From contig CM040126.1 of assembly GCA_022559845.1 (NCBI GenBank), positions 44,820,458 through 44,884,457 of the forward strand: DNA of 64,000 nucleotides, written 5' to 3'. The position numbers and the translations under genes were made by a program. The stretch is from Amorphophallus konjac. Its lineage: Eukaryota; Streptophyta; Magnoliopsida; Alismatales; Araceae. Positions 21,186 through 33,719 of the stretch are shown here, in pieces (within the stretch, counting starts at the first letter, position 1; each line of letters begins with the position of its first letter). The notes under the pieces are model-generated. The model was not told the origin of the DNA and did not search any database. It worked only from the letters and a program-made list of their open reading frames with translations.

Positions 21186-23131
21186 CTAGGGGATTGAGAC
21201 TTATAAGATTGGTGAACACATGAATCACAATTTCCCCAAAAGTAGGGTGGTGTTGGCCTATATGAATGTGCAATCCAATTATAGTGATATCTGGAAGATT
21301 GAGCATGCAATGGCCAAGGAAGTGTTGACCTGTGCTGCGGGGAAGGTCGACATTTCTTAGGCTTTTGGATAGACTTTTTGAGAATTTCAGTGACTGCTTC
21401 TTCAATCTTTTCTTTCCCTTTCTCCTTTTATTTTTGTTGGTTTTGTGTGGGAGTTGTGTTTGAGGTGGAAGCTTCGGAAGATGAAACAAATGTGACAGTT
21501 TTTAGCCCAAATGGCCTTTTGTTTGTTGGATCAAAACTCAACCCATCCTTGTTGTGGTTCATTCTAGTACCTAGCAATGCATCTAGGTTTTCTCTTCCAT
21601 CTACAAACTTTTCCAATGACTGTTGTTTATCCTTTAACTTTTTTTGTAGGTTTTCAATATTTTGAAGAAGTTGAGTGTTGACTTGTTTGACAGCTTCATA
21701 CTTCTCATTACTCAATTTACTGTCTTTTTCATAGCTTTGCATTTTTAGCTTCATGCTATCAATCTCATCTCTTAAGTCTTCATTTTCAATTTCCAAGTCA
21801 ACCATTTCTTTTCTTCCCTCTTCCAAATCCTCAATCATTTTCTTAAGGTCTTCAATTTCAGTTTCAAGTAGAGCAGTCTTTTCATTAATATCATGATCAT
21901 GCACAAACAAGTTAATTTTTTTCTTCAATGATTTATTCTCCTTTTTGTACATGTCATATTTTTCCATGAGCTGTATATATGTTTCCTCCCAATCATCAAG
22001 TGTGTAATTTTCAAATGGAGAGTTTACCTCAGTTTCTTTGTCACCTCTGGCCATGAGACAAAGATCTTCTTTTTCCTTGTCCGAGGAGCTAGTTCCACCA
22101 TCACTTTCTTCTTCGTCACTCCAGGTGGACACCATGGCCTTGTTCTTCTTCTTGCCCTTTCATTTGTCAGTCTTTTTGAATCTGTCAGGACAATCAGTCT
22201 TGAAATGCCCTGGCTTGTTGCAAGAATAACAAATGATTTTGTCAGATTTCTTGAAGTTTTCAGAATGAGATTTTAAACCATTTCTTACATTTGACCTTCC
22301 TCTCATGAAGCTCTTACCTTCCTTTCTCAGAAATTTTCTGAACTTACGTGTGAGCATGGCTACGTCATCCTCATCTCGCTCACTTGCCGAATCCTCACCT
22401 TCATCAGAAGTGCCTTGACCATTGGGTCATGCTTTAAGAGCTAGGGGCTTTTTCTTAGGCACCTCAACCTCTTTGTTCTTAAGGTTGATCTCATAGGTCA
22501 TCAATGACCCAATGAGTTCATCTACCTTGATAGTTGCGAGATCTCTCGATTCTTCAACCGCGGTAGCCTTTGTGTGCCATGCGGGAGTCAATGATCTTAG
22601 AATCTTTCTCACAATTTCCTGTTCTGAGTATTTCTTTCCCAAATCAGTCAGACTATTAGTAAGCACAGTTAACCGAGCATACATATTCTGAATTGACTCA
22701 TCAGGCTTCATGCGGAACATTTCATATTCAGAAACTAAAATGTTGACTTTTGTTTCTCGTACCTGAGAGGTTCTTTCGTAAATTACCTCTAACTTGTCCC
22801 ACATTTATTTTGCAGTTGCGCAGGTAGCCACTCTTGAGAATTTTACTGGATGGAGTGAGCATTGCATGATGCGTTTAGCACTCCAGTTGACAGTGGATTG
22901 TCTTATTTGTTCTTTGGTCCACAAGTCCTCATTATCTGTAAGCTCATACGGACCTTTGCTGATCACTCGCCAAAGTTCGTAGTCTTGGGCGCGAATGAAC
23001 ACCTGCATGCGATGTTTTCAATAAGGATAATTAGTTCTAGTAAAATAAGGAGGTCTATTAACATAATGTCCTTCAGGTAAAACACCTTTGGACGCTAATC
23101 CACCATTTCCCTCAAGATCGTTGGACCCCAT
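21186..23131 (-). pseudogene. Copia C1 gag, broken by nonsense mutations
   Basis: The frame begins at ATG 23131-23129, shortly after the primer-binding site. It shows the copia gag (UBN2-type) core, with MRGR and zinc knuckle CYSCNKPGHFKTDCP near 22220, and then an acidic coiled-coil-like Glu/Lys-rich stretch (about 22000-21640). Gag builds the particle. In-frame stops occur near 23019-23009, 22805, 22427 and 22136, followed by a further stop near 21428. The downstream end is the CACTA insertion point; coding sense resumes beyond it at 15527. Stop positions typically replace conserved Trp or charged codons, consistent with C-to-T type decay (inference). Confidence 0.88.
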
Positions 23132-23143
23132 AATGAGAGATTA

Positions 23144-23156
23144 GGCTCTGATATCA
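23144..23156 (-). other. Primer-binding site of copia C1
   Basis: The minus strand reads TGATATCAGAGCC, two bases after the 5' LTR. It differs by one base from the initiator-methionine site TGGTATCAGAGC used by most plant copia elements. Confidence 0.88.
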
Positions 23157-23158
23157 CT

Positions 23159-24879
23159 TGTTGAGTAGTGAATAGCGAATCTAGAGGGGAGAGGTGAATA
23201 GATCTACCCCTGTTTTTACAATGCAACTCTCTTTAAAGCTAGATAATGATAATATCAGCGGAATATAACTAGTTTAACGAAGGACACAAATGATTTACTT
23301 AGCAAGATGATTACGCAATATAGATATTGAACCTAAGCATGCATCTAACACAAAGTAATCGCACAAGCAAATCACAACACACGAGATTTTAAGGTGGTTC
23401 AGACTAAATCCCCAGTCCTACGTCCACCCCTCACCAAATCTGGTGAGGCTCCCCTAGTGCCACACACTGAACCGCAAATCGGAAAGGCCTCCGATTGCCT
23501 TCCTACTAACCACAGGTAGGGACGTCAATACCGCAGATCGGACAACTTCCGATTACCTTCCTACTAACCACCGGTAGGGACGATCTTCAGTTTCAAATGT
23601 ATGAATGAAATGGAAAGAGAACAAATATAAAAACACTCAAACAAGATATGAAATGTGCTTAAAGAGAAAAGATCTTATCTGAGATTGCTGAAGCTTGAAT
23701 CTGATTCTTCAATGGTATCTTCTTCCTTGTGACATGGTCTTCCTTGGATCACCTTGCGTTGATGAAGAAGATGAAGGATGTAGATTTGATCTCCCTTGAG
23801 AATGCAGATTTGACATGGTCTTCCCTGATCACCTTGAGATGAGGAAGAGGATGATGGTTGCTGCTTTATCTTTACTTGGCTTGGGGTTGATCTCCTCTTG
23901 AAGTAGCTTGAATCACTTGAGGATTTGATAAAGAACTTCTTCCCGGAGTACTGTTCACCGCTACAGTACTCGAACTCCTCTCCCTTGAACACACCCTTGC
24001 AGCCTCCTTTGATTTCCAAATGATCAACTAAGGTTTCTAACCCTCTTGCATGTGTTTTATAACCTTTAAATGATCCTTGGACATCCCCCAGACCAGATCC
24101 ATATTTTGTGGGTGATTGGGTGACTTTAGGATTAAAGAAATCCATGGAGAATGGCCCTTCTCGAAGTGAAAAACAAAGTCAACAATTGATGGCTCGGGGC
24201 TGGCGGTCGACCTGCAGAAGCTGGCGGTCGACCGCTACTGAGAAACCCTGTAGACGGATGGTCCCTGGAATTTTCGATCGACCGCTACTAGGCTGGCAGT
24301 CGACCGCCATTGAGAAACGTGCAAGCAGTTGGCTGCTGGCAGGGGCGGTCGACCGCCCCTGGGTTGGCGGTCGACCGCCAGCTGGGCAGACCCCGGGTTA
24401 TGCCGGGTCAGTCTGTTAACCTCTTTAGCTCCGTCGCTTGAGTCCTTTAGCAGCCCGTTCTCATCTGTGGCATCAACCTTGACAGTCTTGAAGATTTCTA
24501 TTGATTATATCGCTCCTATAATCAAAATTTTGTTCCGGGGGCTCCGCCCTCGGAAACCCCCGCAAGGGGCACTACCCCCTTGAACCCCGTGACCTGACCG
24601 GGCAGGTCGATCCCCGCGACCTGACCGCGCAGGTCGATCCGCGTGCGACGGGCGCAATCATTGAGCTTTTACATTTGCCATCTCCACTCCATTCATTGGC
24701 ATATCTGTCATGAAAGAACATTACGTAGTTTAGACATATAAGAGTGATAAAACATCAATGACTTATAGTGTTTAGCCATTATCAAAACCAAGAATATCAA
24801 ATAATTTAAATGACCACAAGATGATGTCGAATGACCCAAGTTACCATAAGATGACTCAAATGACCACGGGGGCACAACA
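23159..24879 (-). repeat. 5' LTR of copia element C1
   Basis: Minus strand: starts TGTTGTGCCCC at 24879 and ends CTCAACA at 23159. It is homologous along its whole length to 8504-10225 and carries the same TATA box and the same palindrome array (about 24202-24381). Confidence 0.92.
24055..24063 (-). promoter_or_regulatory. TATA box of copia C1 5' LTR
   Basis: Minus strand GTTATAAAA at the same LTR position as in the 3' LTR. This is the copy that would drive element transcription. Confidence 0.55.
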
Positions 24880-24884
24880 TACCT

Positions 24885-25956
24885 GTAAAGCCTTTATGGC
24901 ATCTATAAGGAAAGATCGAATAGCTAGAAATCCAATCTTTTCTGTGCATCAACACCAGTGTTTTCTTGTGACCCTCATCCCGATCTATGTCAGACATGTC
25001 CCCCAAAACACCCAGCATGGTCAACTCTGCCTGTCGAGCGTAACGGTCATAGTCTAGTTGTAGTGCATACCCGGCCCTCCACCTATGTTATGGCTTCTAG
25101 GGCATCATGGTCCTCTTTCAGCAAAAAAATAAAGGTGTTTGGGTTCAATCCGATGTAAAATAAACACCGACTACTTGCGGTGGATGGAGAAGACATCTTG
25201 TATATGAATCCCCACAATGGCCTACACTCGTACCAGTGGAACCTCCTTCTCTCCACATGTCACCCGATATCCTGTGCCCATGTGTCGTGCTCTGGTGGCA
25301 CTTCCCAGGTCAAAACTCGGTTCCGTAGGTGATCGTCGAGAAATCAACTGGCACGCCTGCATTCCACCCAGCCATCTCTGCCCCAGTCATCCAGAACGAT
25401 TAATTATACGCTACTCTTTCCTATGCATTTATATCATTCTTTGTACTTTCCTGTCAATACCCCCAAAATTCTCGCGTGCCAAATTGACCCACCTCGGCCT
25501 TCCGAAAGGTGAGTGTATGTCACGCCGCGGAGAAATCAAGAAATTCCCACTCGCGGAGCGAACAATACTATATAATTCATGGTTCCCTAATGAGTTTTTC
25601 TCATTGTTTCCTTTGTGTCCCAGGTCCAGGCAGGCAAAAGACGTGAGGCCCTTGCTCTTTGGCCAGCTGAAGAGTAAGGAAGAGCTGATCTCCATCTCCC
25701 GTACCCCCTGTTTGAACATGGCTGACCCGGGGACCGTGTTCATCAAGTTGCGATTACTACAAAGATCGAGTTCATCAGCTAGGGGCTATTTAATTTTCAT
25801 TCTGGTTTAGCACTCTTTCCAAGGTACATAGTGTAGATCAGTAAGCCTTTTACTGTTATTTATGTTATTAATATTTGGTGGCGAGCACGATCACTTGTTC
25901 TTTATTCCTTATCGGGTGCTCCTTCACCATAGTCGGGGCACGTTCTATACGCATCA
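24885..25956 (+). repeat. LTR (3' part at least) of gypsy G2
   Basis: It ends CGCATCA at 25956 followed by GATTTT and the primer-binding site, as in G1 (CTCA, GAGAT, then TGGCGA). The 5' end of this LTR is not resolved; it may continue in 7961-8503 on the other side of the copia insertion. Confidence 0.5.
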
Positions 25957-25962
25957 GATTTT

Positions 25963-25982
25963 TGGCGATCACGGTGGGACCT
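25963..25982 (+). other. Primer-binding site of gypsy G2
   Basis: TGGCGATCACGGTGGGACCT, differing from the G1 site at two of 20 positions. Bases 25983-26905 after it are leader without a supported gene. Confidence 0.7.
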
Positions 25983-26905
25983 CTAGTGCTCATCACGCCT
26001 TTCCTGTCTTTCCTACTTTCTTGGGTGTTTATGTAGTTGTTTATGTCAAATTTCTATGATTTTTCCAGTTACTTTCCTGTTATTTTCAGTTCTTACAGTT
26101 CTGCCTTGAACGTGGCATCTATAGTAACTGCATTATATTGAACGCGGCACTTGTGGAGACCGGATCTTGTTTGAGGTGCCTGAGAGAAGTGCATTAAGGT
26201 GAGTTTTCTGCCTTATTTCTTGGGTTTTCATGTGTGATTTTCATATTCCGTATTTTCTGTTCACTGCGTTTAGCTCCTTATTCTTTTTGTTTGCATTTAT
26301 TATATCATTTTGATTGTTAGTTTTAGGCTAGACTTGCATGCACCCTGGTGCACTTAGAATCATTCATATCATATCGTAGTTGCATTCCTACCTTGGTAAG
26401 TGATCCTCTCGGCTCCGAATTCCTCGTAGTCAACTAGGTGAACTTATTTGGAGACCTCCGTTAAGTCTCTGTGAACCGTGGAATCCCACACAGACGTCGA
26501 GCCAATTGTACTGTCGCCTCCTTTCTGTCTAGGTCGCATCCGTGCGTGAGTGTCAAACCTAGGTCAACTCGGAGTTTGTGACCTCTTCCCTTTAGGATTC
26601 CTATTTCTTGAGAGAATTTGTGCTTAAATTAAAATATTAAAAGGCCAACTAAAATCGCTAAAGTAATGTTGCATCATCACAATGTGTTTGACTTGGGTGA
26701 GATCTCTTCGCGTTTCTGTGTGTTTTAGGCTCCTGATAAAACGCGGCCTGAACAAAGACTGTGTTCTTGAATGCGTCCTCTGTGGAGACCGCATTCTATT
26801 AAGCCCTCCGTTCTACTTATTCTCTCATTTTTAGTTTCTTTCTCAGGCTTCCCTGGTTTGTGTTACACGTTAGTTTATGTATTTGAGTAAGGTCTCCTCT
26901 CTCTC

Positions 26906-28061
26906 ATGGAGTCCCATCTCAACCCCATGTATTCTCAATCCTTTGCCTCCTATTCCCACGTGAAATCTTCTTCCCACGTAGGCCCTTCTTCCCGTAGATT
27001 CTCCCAAGAACGAGCTGGCCTAGTGGTCCATGCAACGCACCTTCTTTGCCAAATGGACCCTAGTTAGGCCCAAAAATTCCTTAATAATCTTGAAAATAGA
27101 CCCTCCTACACTGCTGGTCCAAGCCCAATCTGTGTCCACACATGTTACTGCTCCAAAAATGAGCTAGTCTTCTCTTTAGCTTGGATCCTCCTATCTGTCC
27201 CATTACTCTCAGCCTGGTCCATATCCATAACCATGTTCTCAAGCTGGCCAACATACTCCTCGATCTCTTCCTACTCAGAAATGCTTTCCAAAGCCCAACG
27301 CCAACTTGATGAGCTCTAAAAGAAGATTGATCCTAAACTCTCCCTCAAGATTCCATTGGCATTCCAAAATCTTCACATTCCACCACTTTCTCAAATTCCT
27401 ACTTATCGTCGGTATGGTGGAACTGGTGATCCTTTTGTTCACTTGAAGGAGTTCATCTACGAGTCGGCTCCATTCCAACATGATCGTTGTTTGATGGCCT
27501 ATCTCTTTGGGTTATCATTGAAAGGCCCAGCTCAAGATTGATTTTTCACTCTGCCACATGATCAAGTTATAGATTTTAAAATTCTGCAAGAAAAGTTTAC
27601 TTAGCGCTTCAAGACCAGGTTGAGCCCAAGTATTCCATTGTGGATCTTACAGGAGAGAAGATGAGACCCGATGAGAATTCATGACCTATGCCGACCACTG
27701 GCGTCAAATAGCCACGCAAGTCCCGGGGCATCTCCCGGAGGGAGAGCAAATCAAGATAGTTGTATCCAATGCAACACCGCAATATCGTTTCTTCTTAGTC
27801 TTGACTGATGTCACCTCTATGCAACAATTATTTAGTCGAGCCTACTTCATTCGCACCCAACTCTAAGATTCCCTTGAGCCTTCCACATTCCAAGGCACAC
27901 CCTCCACCTCCTATAGCCAAAGTCAGCCTTCCGCATTCCCTAGTCAACATTCCACATATCATAGTCAACATACCACCTACCAACATCATCTCAACCTCCC
28001 ACCATCAAGGGAACCCAGGAGCAAGTGGATTCTATTCACTACCTACATATCCATCCCATTA
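26906..28061 (+). pseudogene. gag of gypsy G2, decayed
   Basis: A candidate ATG is at 26906. The capsid region at 27396-27540 encodes IPTYRRYGGTGDPFVHLKEF and LMAYLFGLSLKGPAQD. The later block VVSNATPQYR (about 27750) and LFSRAYFIRTQL (about 27830) follow in a changed frame. Each piece has a counterpart in G1 gag at 4730-4160. In-frame stops occur (for example at about 27072, 27317, 27541 and 27601) and at least one frameshift lies between 27600 and 27680. It ends in a Pro/Ser/Thr-rich stretch at about 28060 with no zinc knuckle. Confidence 0.75.
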
Positions 28062-30674
28062 GGGATCATTCTTTTTCATGTTTACCTAGGACGGAGGTTG
28101 ATACCATCTAAAGGGGCATGTCTAGCTAGGAAAGCGGTTGAGATATGTTATATTGACACGAGCAACATAGGGAAGACATAGTAGTATCGCACCATATTTT
28201 GTATCTCATTTCCATGGAGACTTGATGGCCTATGTAGTGATATAGTCATGAGTGCAAAATAATAGAAAGTTGACACTGTCTATTGTAAGAGATCCGGAGT
28301 GTCAAGTGCGGTGGATACTGAGAAGTTTGGGGTACATGTCGAGATAGTTTAAGTGACTCGCTAGTATGGTGACGACTTAGCGGACCACTTCACTGATGTT
28401 CGAAAGAATTTCGCGAAGATCACATGCTCCATTTCCTGTATGACTGTTGTAGTCGTAACTTTGAGACGAGGGACATGCATACTTAGCCTTTATAATGCAC
28501 TGGCGGCCCTAATTCCCTCACATAATGCCCACAAGAGCACTGGGCTTTAGGCCTGTTAATGCCCAGGAGGGTCACCCCGCTGGGGGGGGCCGCCTACCCC
28601 TGCACATGCTCATGTGGGTGTAGGGCACTTGTCGGCAAGCGCAAGCACATGGCACCCACACACGCCAATTGGAGGGCCAAGCGGGTGCCAATTTTGGGGC
28701 CAGATCCGATCACCCCAACCAGGATCCTCTCACCATCTCACATGGCACCCTCTACAGGTGCCACCTTCACGGGTTCTGGTCGTCTCCCCGGAAACCCATC
28801 ACCACCCCCCTCTTTCTCCCTTAGCATCTCTCTCTTTTCTCCCACGGGAGAGAATCATCTCCTCTCCCTTATCCACCTCCGTGTCACCTGCTCTCCCTCC
28901 TTCCTTATCTAGATTCCACCGCCTCCTCTCATCCTAATCCCCACTCTCCCCTCTACTATAAATACCCCCTAATGGGTTCAAGGAGAGTATTCGTGTGGAG
29001 GTGAAATGGGGTGTTTTTGGCCATGTGTGGGGTGTGTGTGTATGTTATGTCTATAGGAGATAATTAAGAGAGAAGAGAGGAGGAAAAGGAAGGAGACTTG
29101 GGGGGTTTCTCTGGCAACTATGAGGAGGTTCTGCTGGCAAGCCTAGAGGTGACGTTGTCGACGATGGGGGTCGGTGTGCGAAGGGTATGATGCATGTGCA
29201 AGAGTGTCATGCATCAGTGGACGTGTGCAAATGTGTCTTGTACACAATGGACGTGTACATGGGACATGAGTGTCCCGTGTATGTGTAACATCCGTGGCTC
29301 ATCCATGGATATGTCCCATGCTAGGGTAAGTCCGTTGTATGTATGTGCATGTGTGTGAAAGAGAGAGAGAAAAATAGCATCGCTTAGAGGTCACGCTAGT
29401 CTGATCTCTCTCGTTCTCTCTCCCCTTCTCTCTTCTAATTCTCTCTCACTGTAAGTCAGACAAGGACAATGAGGATAGCGTGTCGATCGTGAGACTGTGC
29501 TCCACATAGAGGTTGCCGATGTTATGTACTCCGACGACGGTCTCAGTAATGACTCCGGAGGATCATCACCATTGTCTTGGAGACTTAGAGAGTGGACCCA
29601 ATGGGTATACTCATATGTTGCTTATTCTCTACTCCACTCGAGCATGTCGACTTCGCCGTTAGGTACGTGCATTTTGTTTTTGTAAGTACATTCGTCGTCT
29701 TCGGTTTTAGAAGGCACGCACGGTATTCTGCTTCCACCGAACACGAGAACAACAGTAGACGTGCCTACTGCTTCCGCTGGCAAGGTGTAACATCGTAATT
29801 TATATATATGATTTTTGTTATCATATGTTTACTCGAGGGTTATCAACAATTATGAAATCAATGAATTCAATTCTGGCACGTAGCATTTGGTTGTAATACA
29901 TTTGGTCAGTGATATAGAGGGAAAGCGTGAGTGCTTCCGTGACAAAACCATCGAATTCTCCCAGGAGAGGGACGCGGCTTGGATCGTCGTACGTTGAATC
30001 CTAAAGTAGAAGAGAATTACAAAATAATCATTTTTAGCGAGAAGAAAATGCGTGGATTTGTCAAAATTGTGAGCTATTTTAATCGAGATCAATCATATTC
30101 TTGGGGTGCATAGTAAAAGACACGAAGATAGATCTAAAACTGGAACTGTTGGATGTTCTTGTTTGAGTTGATTCCCATGGACACTACCTCTTCAAGAAAA
30201 CTAATGAAACTAGAACGGGTTCTCTTTCAGCTACTTGGAATTAATCCGAAAGTCTAATCATACTACATGACGCAACAGGAGGAAATCACCGTTAGCGTCC
30301 CCAAAAATAATTCCCCCACTTTTAGTGGGTCCTGAGATGTCCCGAACAGCAGCCGGCTGATCAGTACCTCATTCTCATCATCCAACCCTTCCTCCAAATT
30401 GGATTAATCATTAGTCTTAATAGACTGGTTAGGAGATCCAAAGACTCCTCAAGGGTCCCCACGAATGCAATTATTTTAACAACGAACCCACTGCAAAGTG
30501 CCGACGGATAGTATCTTCCACTGATCATGAACCCATTTTTCTTTTGTAGCCACACCTGCTAAACTAAAGAGAGCTGGTGGATGGGTGAACCAGTATTATT
30601 CTTGTAGCCACCTCCACCTTTTCTGTTTGGTCTTACCTTTCAAACATTTCCATAGCTAGTCCAAGATGGTGGAC
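28062..30674. other. No gene recognised (2.6 kb)
   Basis: It contains a TATA-like site at 28955-28964 preceded by CT-rich sequence and followed by GA-rich and GTGT-rich sequence. This arrangement resembles a decayed LTR, but no partner repeat or internal domain is present. Open frames here are short and lack recognisable motifs. Confidence 0.5.
28955..28964 (+). promoter_or_regulatory. TATA-box-like site, possible LTR promoter
   Basis: ACTATAAATACCCC between a C/T-rich upstream region and a purine-rich downstream region. No gene is attached to it within the next 2 kb, so it is more likely a relic LTR promoter than a host promoter. Confidence 0.35.
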
Positions 30675-30700
30675 ATATATATATATATATATATATATAT

Positions 30701-30850
30701 GGGGGCCGCTCAGGTGATACCAACACCACCTGATGTCGCCCCCTCTCTCTCAGCGCCCCCCTCATGAATAAATCCCCCTATTAATAATACATGAGAAAGA
30801 GACGGACTGAGGGGAGAGCATCAGGTGGTGTCGGCACCACCCGATCATCC

Positions 30851-30853
<3 letters not shown>
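30701..30853. mobile_element. 153-bp foldback MITE inside a TA microsatellite
   Basis: The ends are GGGGG and CCCCC. The arms ACACCACCTGATG (left, about 30723-30735) and CATCAGGTGGTGT (right, about 30807-30819) are exact complements, and most of the rest pairs imperfectly. It is flanked on both sides by (TA)n runs (about 30675-30700 and 30854-30886), as known for Micron-type MITEs of rice. Confidence 0.75.
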
Positions 30854-30886
<33 letters not shown>

Positions 30887-30888
<2 letters not shown>

Positions 30889-32869
30889 AGGGCAGGCTAA
30901 CCTCCTTTCTCATCTAACTCTCCTTCTGCCTTCAGTGGTTGTTTGATGTTGCAACACTTTGGGTTGCTGTACAATATTAATTTAGCATGAGAATGGTGAT
31001 GGCCATGATTCCCGAATGAGAATGACAATACATATAGGATTCTATATGCCAAAAGATGGCGAACGAACGAAGGAATCGAGAAAGAATTAAGACTAGGCAC
31101 CAACTCTGGGCATGTTATATATAATCCTTGAGGTCCAGACAGGATGATGTCCTAAATCTCTTTGGAGGAAACATGGATTTTTTTGGGCATCTTCATCTCG
31201 GGCTGTACTATCCAAAGACAACACATAATACAAGTTTCAAAGGATGATACCACCAGAATATATTCCCCCTTGGTACAAGTTTGGAGTCCGGATCTTCTAA
31301 ATGGGGCCTGCTTAGCTCACTCTCGAAGTTAGTGCGCAATTAACCGACCAAACTCCTATTGGTGGGTAGAGAGAGAATACAAAGGTGAGTTTAGCGTGCA
31401 AGCATCGGCTCTTCTATCATTCTACTAACGAGAGCTTCAAACTTGGCTGCATGCTTAATTACCTCTAGCGTTTGCTAAGCAAACCCTTCGCCGAGGGTGG
31501 ACTCGGCCATATAAAGGTAGAAGTCTAAGGGAGGGAAAAACGAATGACCAAAACCTTGGGACTAGATGGTGCTCGGATTCAATTTACAAATCAGAAAATT
31601 TTAGAGGGGTGCAACGCGAAACGGACACGGCTTCTATTGTAGCTAGGGTTGTCAACGGGAAGAGTTTGGGATGGACTTAGATTATCAGTCGAACTTGACT
31701 CATCAATTTTAAAACTCAGCTCAGATCCGGGTCTGAGCTATGTCGGGTCGGGTCGAGTCCGACTTCTTTACGAACTCGATTTCGACCCGACCCAGCCCGA
31801 CAAATTAAATAAAAATATAATAATAAAAAATATATATAATAGTATAGAACTTACGATCTCACTAAATTAATTATAGTTTTAGATATTAATTTATTTAGAA
31901 ATAAAGTTTTAAATTTTTAATTAAATAAAATAAGATATTTTACTTTATTAATTAAATAAAATAAAATAGCCCACATGTCGAACTCAAAGTTTGAGCCCGA
32001 GCCCGACCTGTGGCCCAGTCGGGTCATGTTTTTAGGCCCAACTAAGGGACCACAAGTCAAGAAAGGCCTAGTGGTCTGGCCCGAAATTGAGCCACAGCCA
32101 CGGGCCTATCAGATCACCCGGCTCATTTTTTTTTTAACTGAAGGATAATACTTGCAAGGTGGGAAACGAGGGAGTCCGTTCATCCCTTCATCGCGAAAGG
32201 GACAGGACGTGTAATCCCGGTCACCAGACAAGTGATTTTCCATTAAGAAGTGCAGAAAGAAAAGAAACATAGTATGGGGGATATAAGGGACGAGCAAGGT
32301 CTGAGGGAGGGGGAACACCATGTCAAGGATGACAAGAGGGCCAATACAAAAGTCCAAAAAATCAAAAGAAGAATATTACAACATGGGACATCCTACTAAA
32401 GAAGGGAGGGACCCAATTACAGCAAGTGGCCTTGATAATCCTAATTGCAACAATCTTTTTGACTTTAGAGGGCATTTGGAAAAATTTACGAGAGAGAATT
32501 CAATCGTTAGAATCTCCCACCTCTCAAAAGTGTTTTCAAAGGGGGTGTTTGTTGGCTCAACTTTTGTAAAATGTGGATTATGAAGGAGGAGAGAGACAGA
32601 GATAAGTCATTCCAAAATCTCTGGCCATCTTTGATAACATAATAGAAAAAAATTGGGTTAACTTAAACCCAGGTAAGTTATTCTTAATTTTTCACTTTTT
32701 TATTTTGAAACGTATCCAGATTAGAGTGGAATAACTTGTTCTATCTTTTAACTAGAATAAGTTATTCCATGAAAAGTAGATTAGGGGTGGAAAAATCTAC
32801 CCGTCTTACCAAACTGTATTTTTACATATTCTCCCATTTAAGACCCTTTATTCCACCCTCATTCTATTA
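30887..32869. other. No gene; possible hAT-like non-autonomous element at about 31646-32125
   Basis: An AT-rich core (31800-31970) is flanked on the left by GGTTGTCAACGGG and GTCGGGTCGGGTC and on the right by CCAGTCGGGTCATG and GCCACGGGCC. GGGTCGGGTC-rich borders with GTCAACGGG ends occur in some plant hAT-type repeats. Ends and target duplication could not be fixed, so this is a weak call. The remainder shows nothing recognisable. Confidence 0.3.
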
Positions 32870-33052
32870 GGGCCGCTTTAAAATTCGGCTGGGATACCGC
32901 GTTTGACCCCGCAGGGTCGAATATGGTGCCCGACCCTGGTTAAAGCGAATGTGTGTGAGAGGAGAGTGTGGGCCCCCCACATTTCTCTCTCATCAAGTGG
33001 GGAATCCACCGGCGGTATTCCGATAACAAAGTTAGCCTTATAAAAGGGGTCC
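32870..33052. mobile_element. 183-bp MITE related to the one at 42965
   Basis: Left end GGGCCGCTTTAAAATTC and right end AAAAGGGGTCC pair imperfectly. Internal blocks GGGTCGAA, GTGTGTGAG and CACATTTCTCTCTCATC match the MITE at 42965-43134 in the same order. The flanks (TTA left, TAA right) are degraded relative to a perfect duplication. Confidence 0.6.
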
Positions 33053-33643
33053 TAAAATTTACCCAAAACTATTTTTCGTAAAAAAAATAGATTATGAAAA
33101 AATTCATAATCCCAACAAAGTTCCAAACGCCCCCTTAGTGGTAGTAAAACTCTACTATAAATGACAACGAGGAGTACTGAAAGATTTAAAAAAAATCCCA
33201 CGTCAAATTGTAAAATCAACTCCTTGCAAGGGATTTTTTAGAAAATTTTTGGAGATATGGATGATCCCACTACGGGGGTCAAGAGGGCAATCATCCCCCT
33301 TCACATATCCTTTTCTTTTTGTTATTAAGGTGTCTCCTAATTAACCTAGTGATTAAGGGACTCAGCCCACATCATGTCGGTGGGAATTTGAAATTAAGAA
33401 TCTTGGCCCTTTTTATTTTAAGAAGTAATCTCTTTTTCTTTTTTTTGGCTTCTCTGTAAAACGATGTGCTCATTTACCATGGAGGGGCACTCTTAATCTA
33501 AGTTGTAACCATCGTTCCATGTGCTCGTCTGCCCTTCTCTCATGTCCCTTGCATGTTTAGTTCTACACTTTTTTTTTCCTTCGCCTAATCACCGACATTT
33601 TTAATGTATTAATCAACCCCTAAATCTCCGGTGCACATGAATG

Positions 33644-33644
<1 letters not shown>

Positions 33645-33715
<71 letters not shown>
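33645..33715. repeat. Compound (TA)n(GA)n microsatellite
   Basis: About 41 bases of TA repeats run directly into about 30 bases of GA repeats. 33053-33644 and 33716-34145 hold no recognisable gene. Confidence 0.95.

Positions 33716-33719
<4 letters not shown>

Larger units (their letters stand above)
8504..24879 (-). mobile_element. Ty1/copia SIRE/Maximus-like LTR retrotransposon (element C1), split by a CACTA element
   Basis: Two LTRs (8504-10225 and 23159-24879) differ in length by one base. Flanking 5-mers TACTT (8499-8503) and TACCT (24880-24884) form a target duplication with one mismatch. On the minus strand the order is 5' LTR, primer-binding site, gag with zinc knuckle, protease, integrase, RT, RNase H, long non-coding tail, polypurine tract, 3' LTR. 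Integrase before RT defines Ty1/copia. The gag type, the long 3' tail and the AAAAAGGGGGAGA tract fit the SIRE/Maximus lineage. Without the CACTA insert and its duplication the element is about 10.7 kb. The LTRs differ by roughly 7 percent over the first 350 bases by eye, mostly transitions. Confidence 0.92.
24885..28061 (+). mobile_element. Second Tat-like gypsy element (G2), truncated
   Basis: Plus-strand order is LTR end (25956), primer-binding site (25963-25982), long non-coding leader (25983-26905), and gag remnants to about 28061. No protease, RT or integrase follows and no 3' LTR is recognised, so the element is truncated. The copia element inserted immediately left of or inside its LTR. 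Its primer site and gag are clearly related to G1 (shared YRRY(N/G)GTG(N/D)PF), but it lies head to head with G1. Confidence 0.7.
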
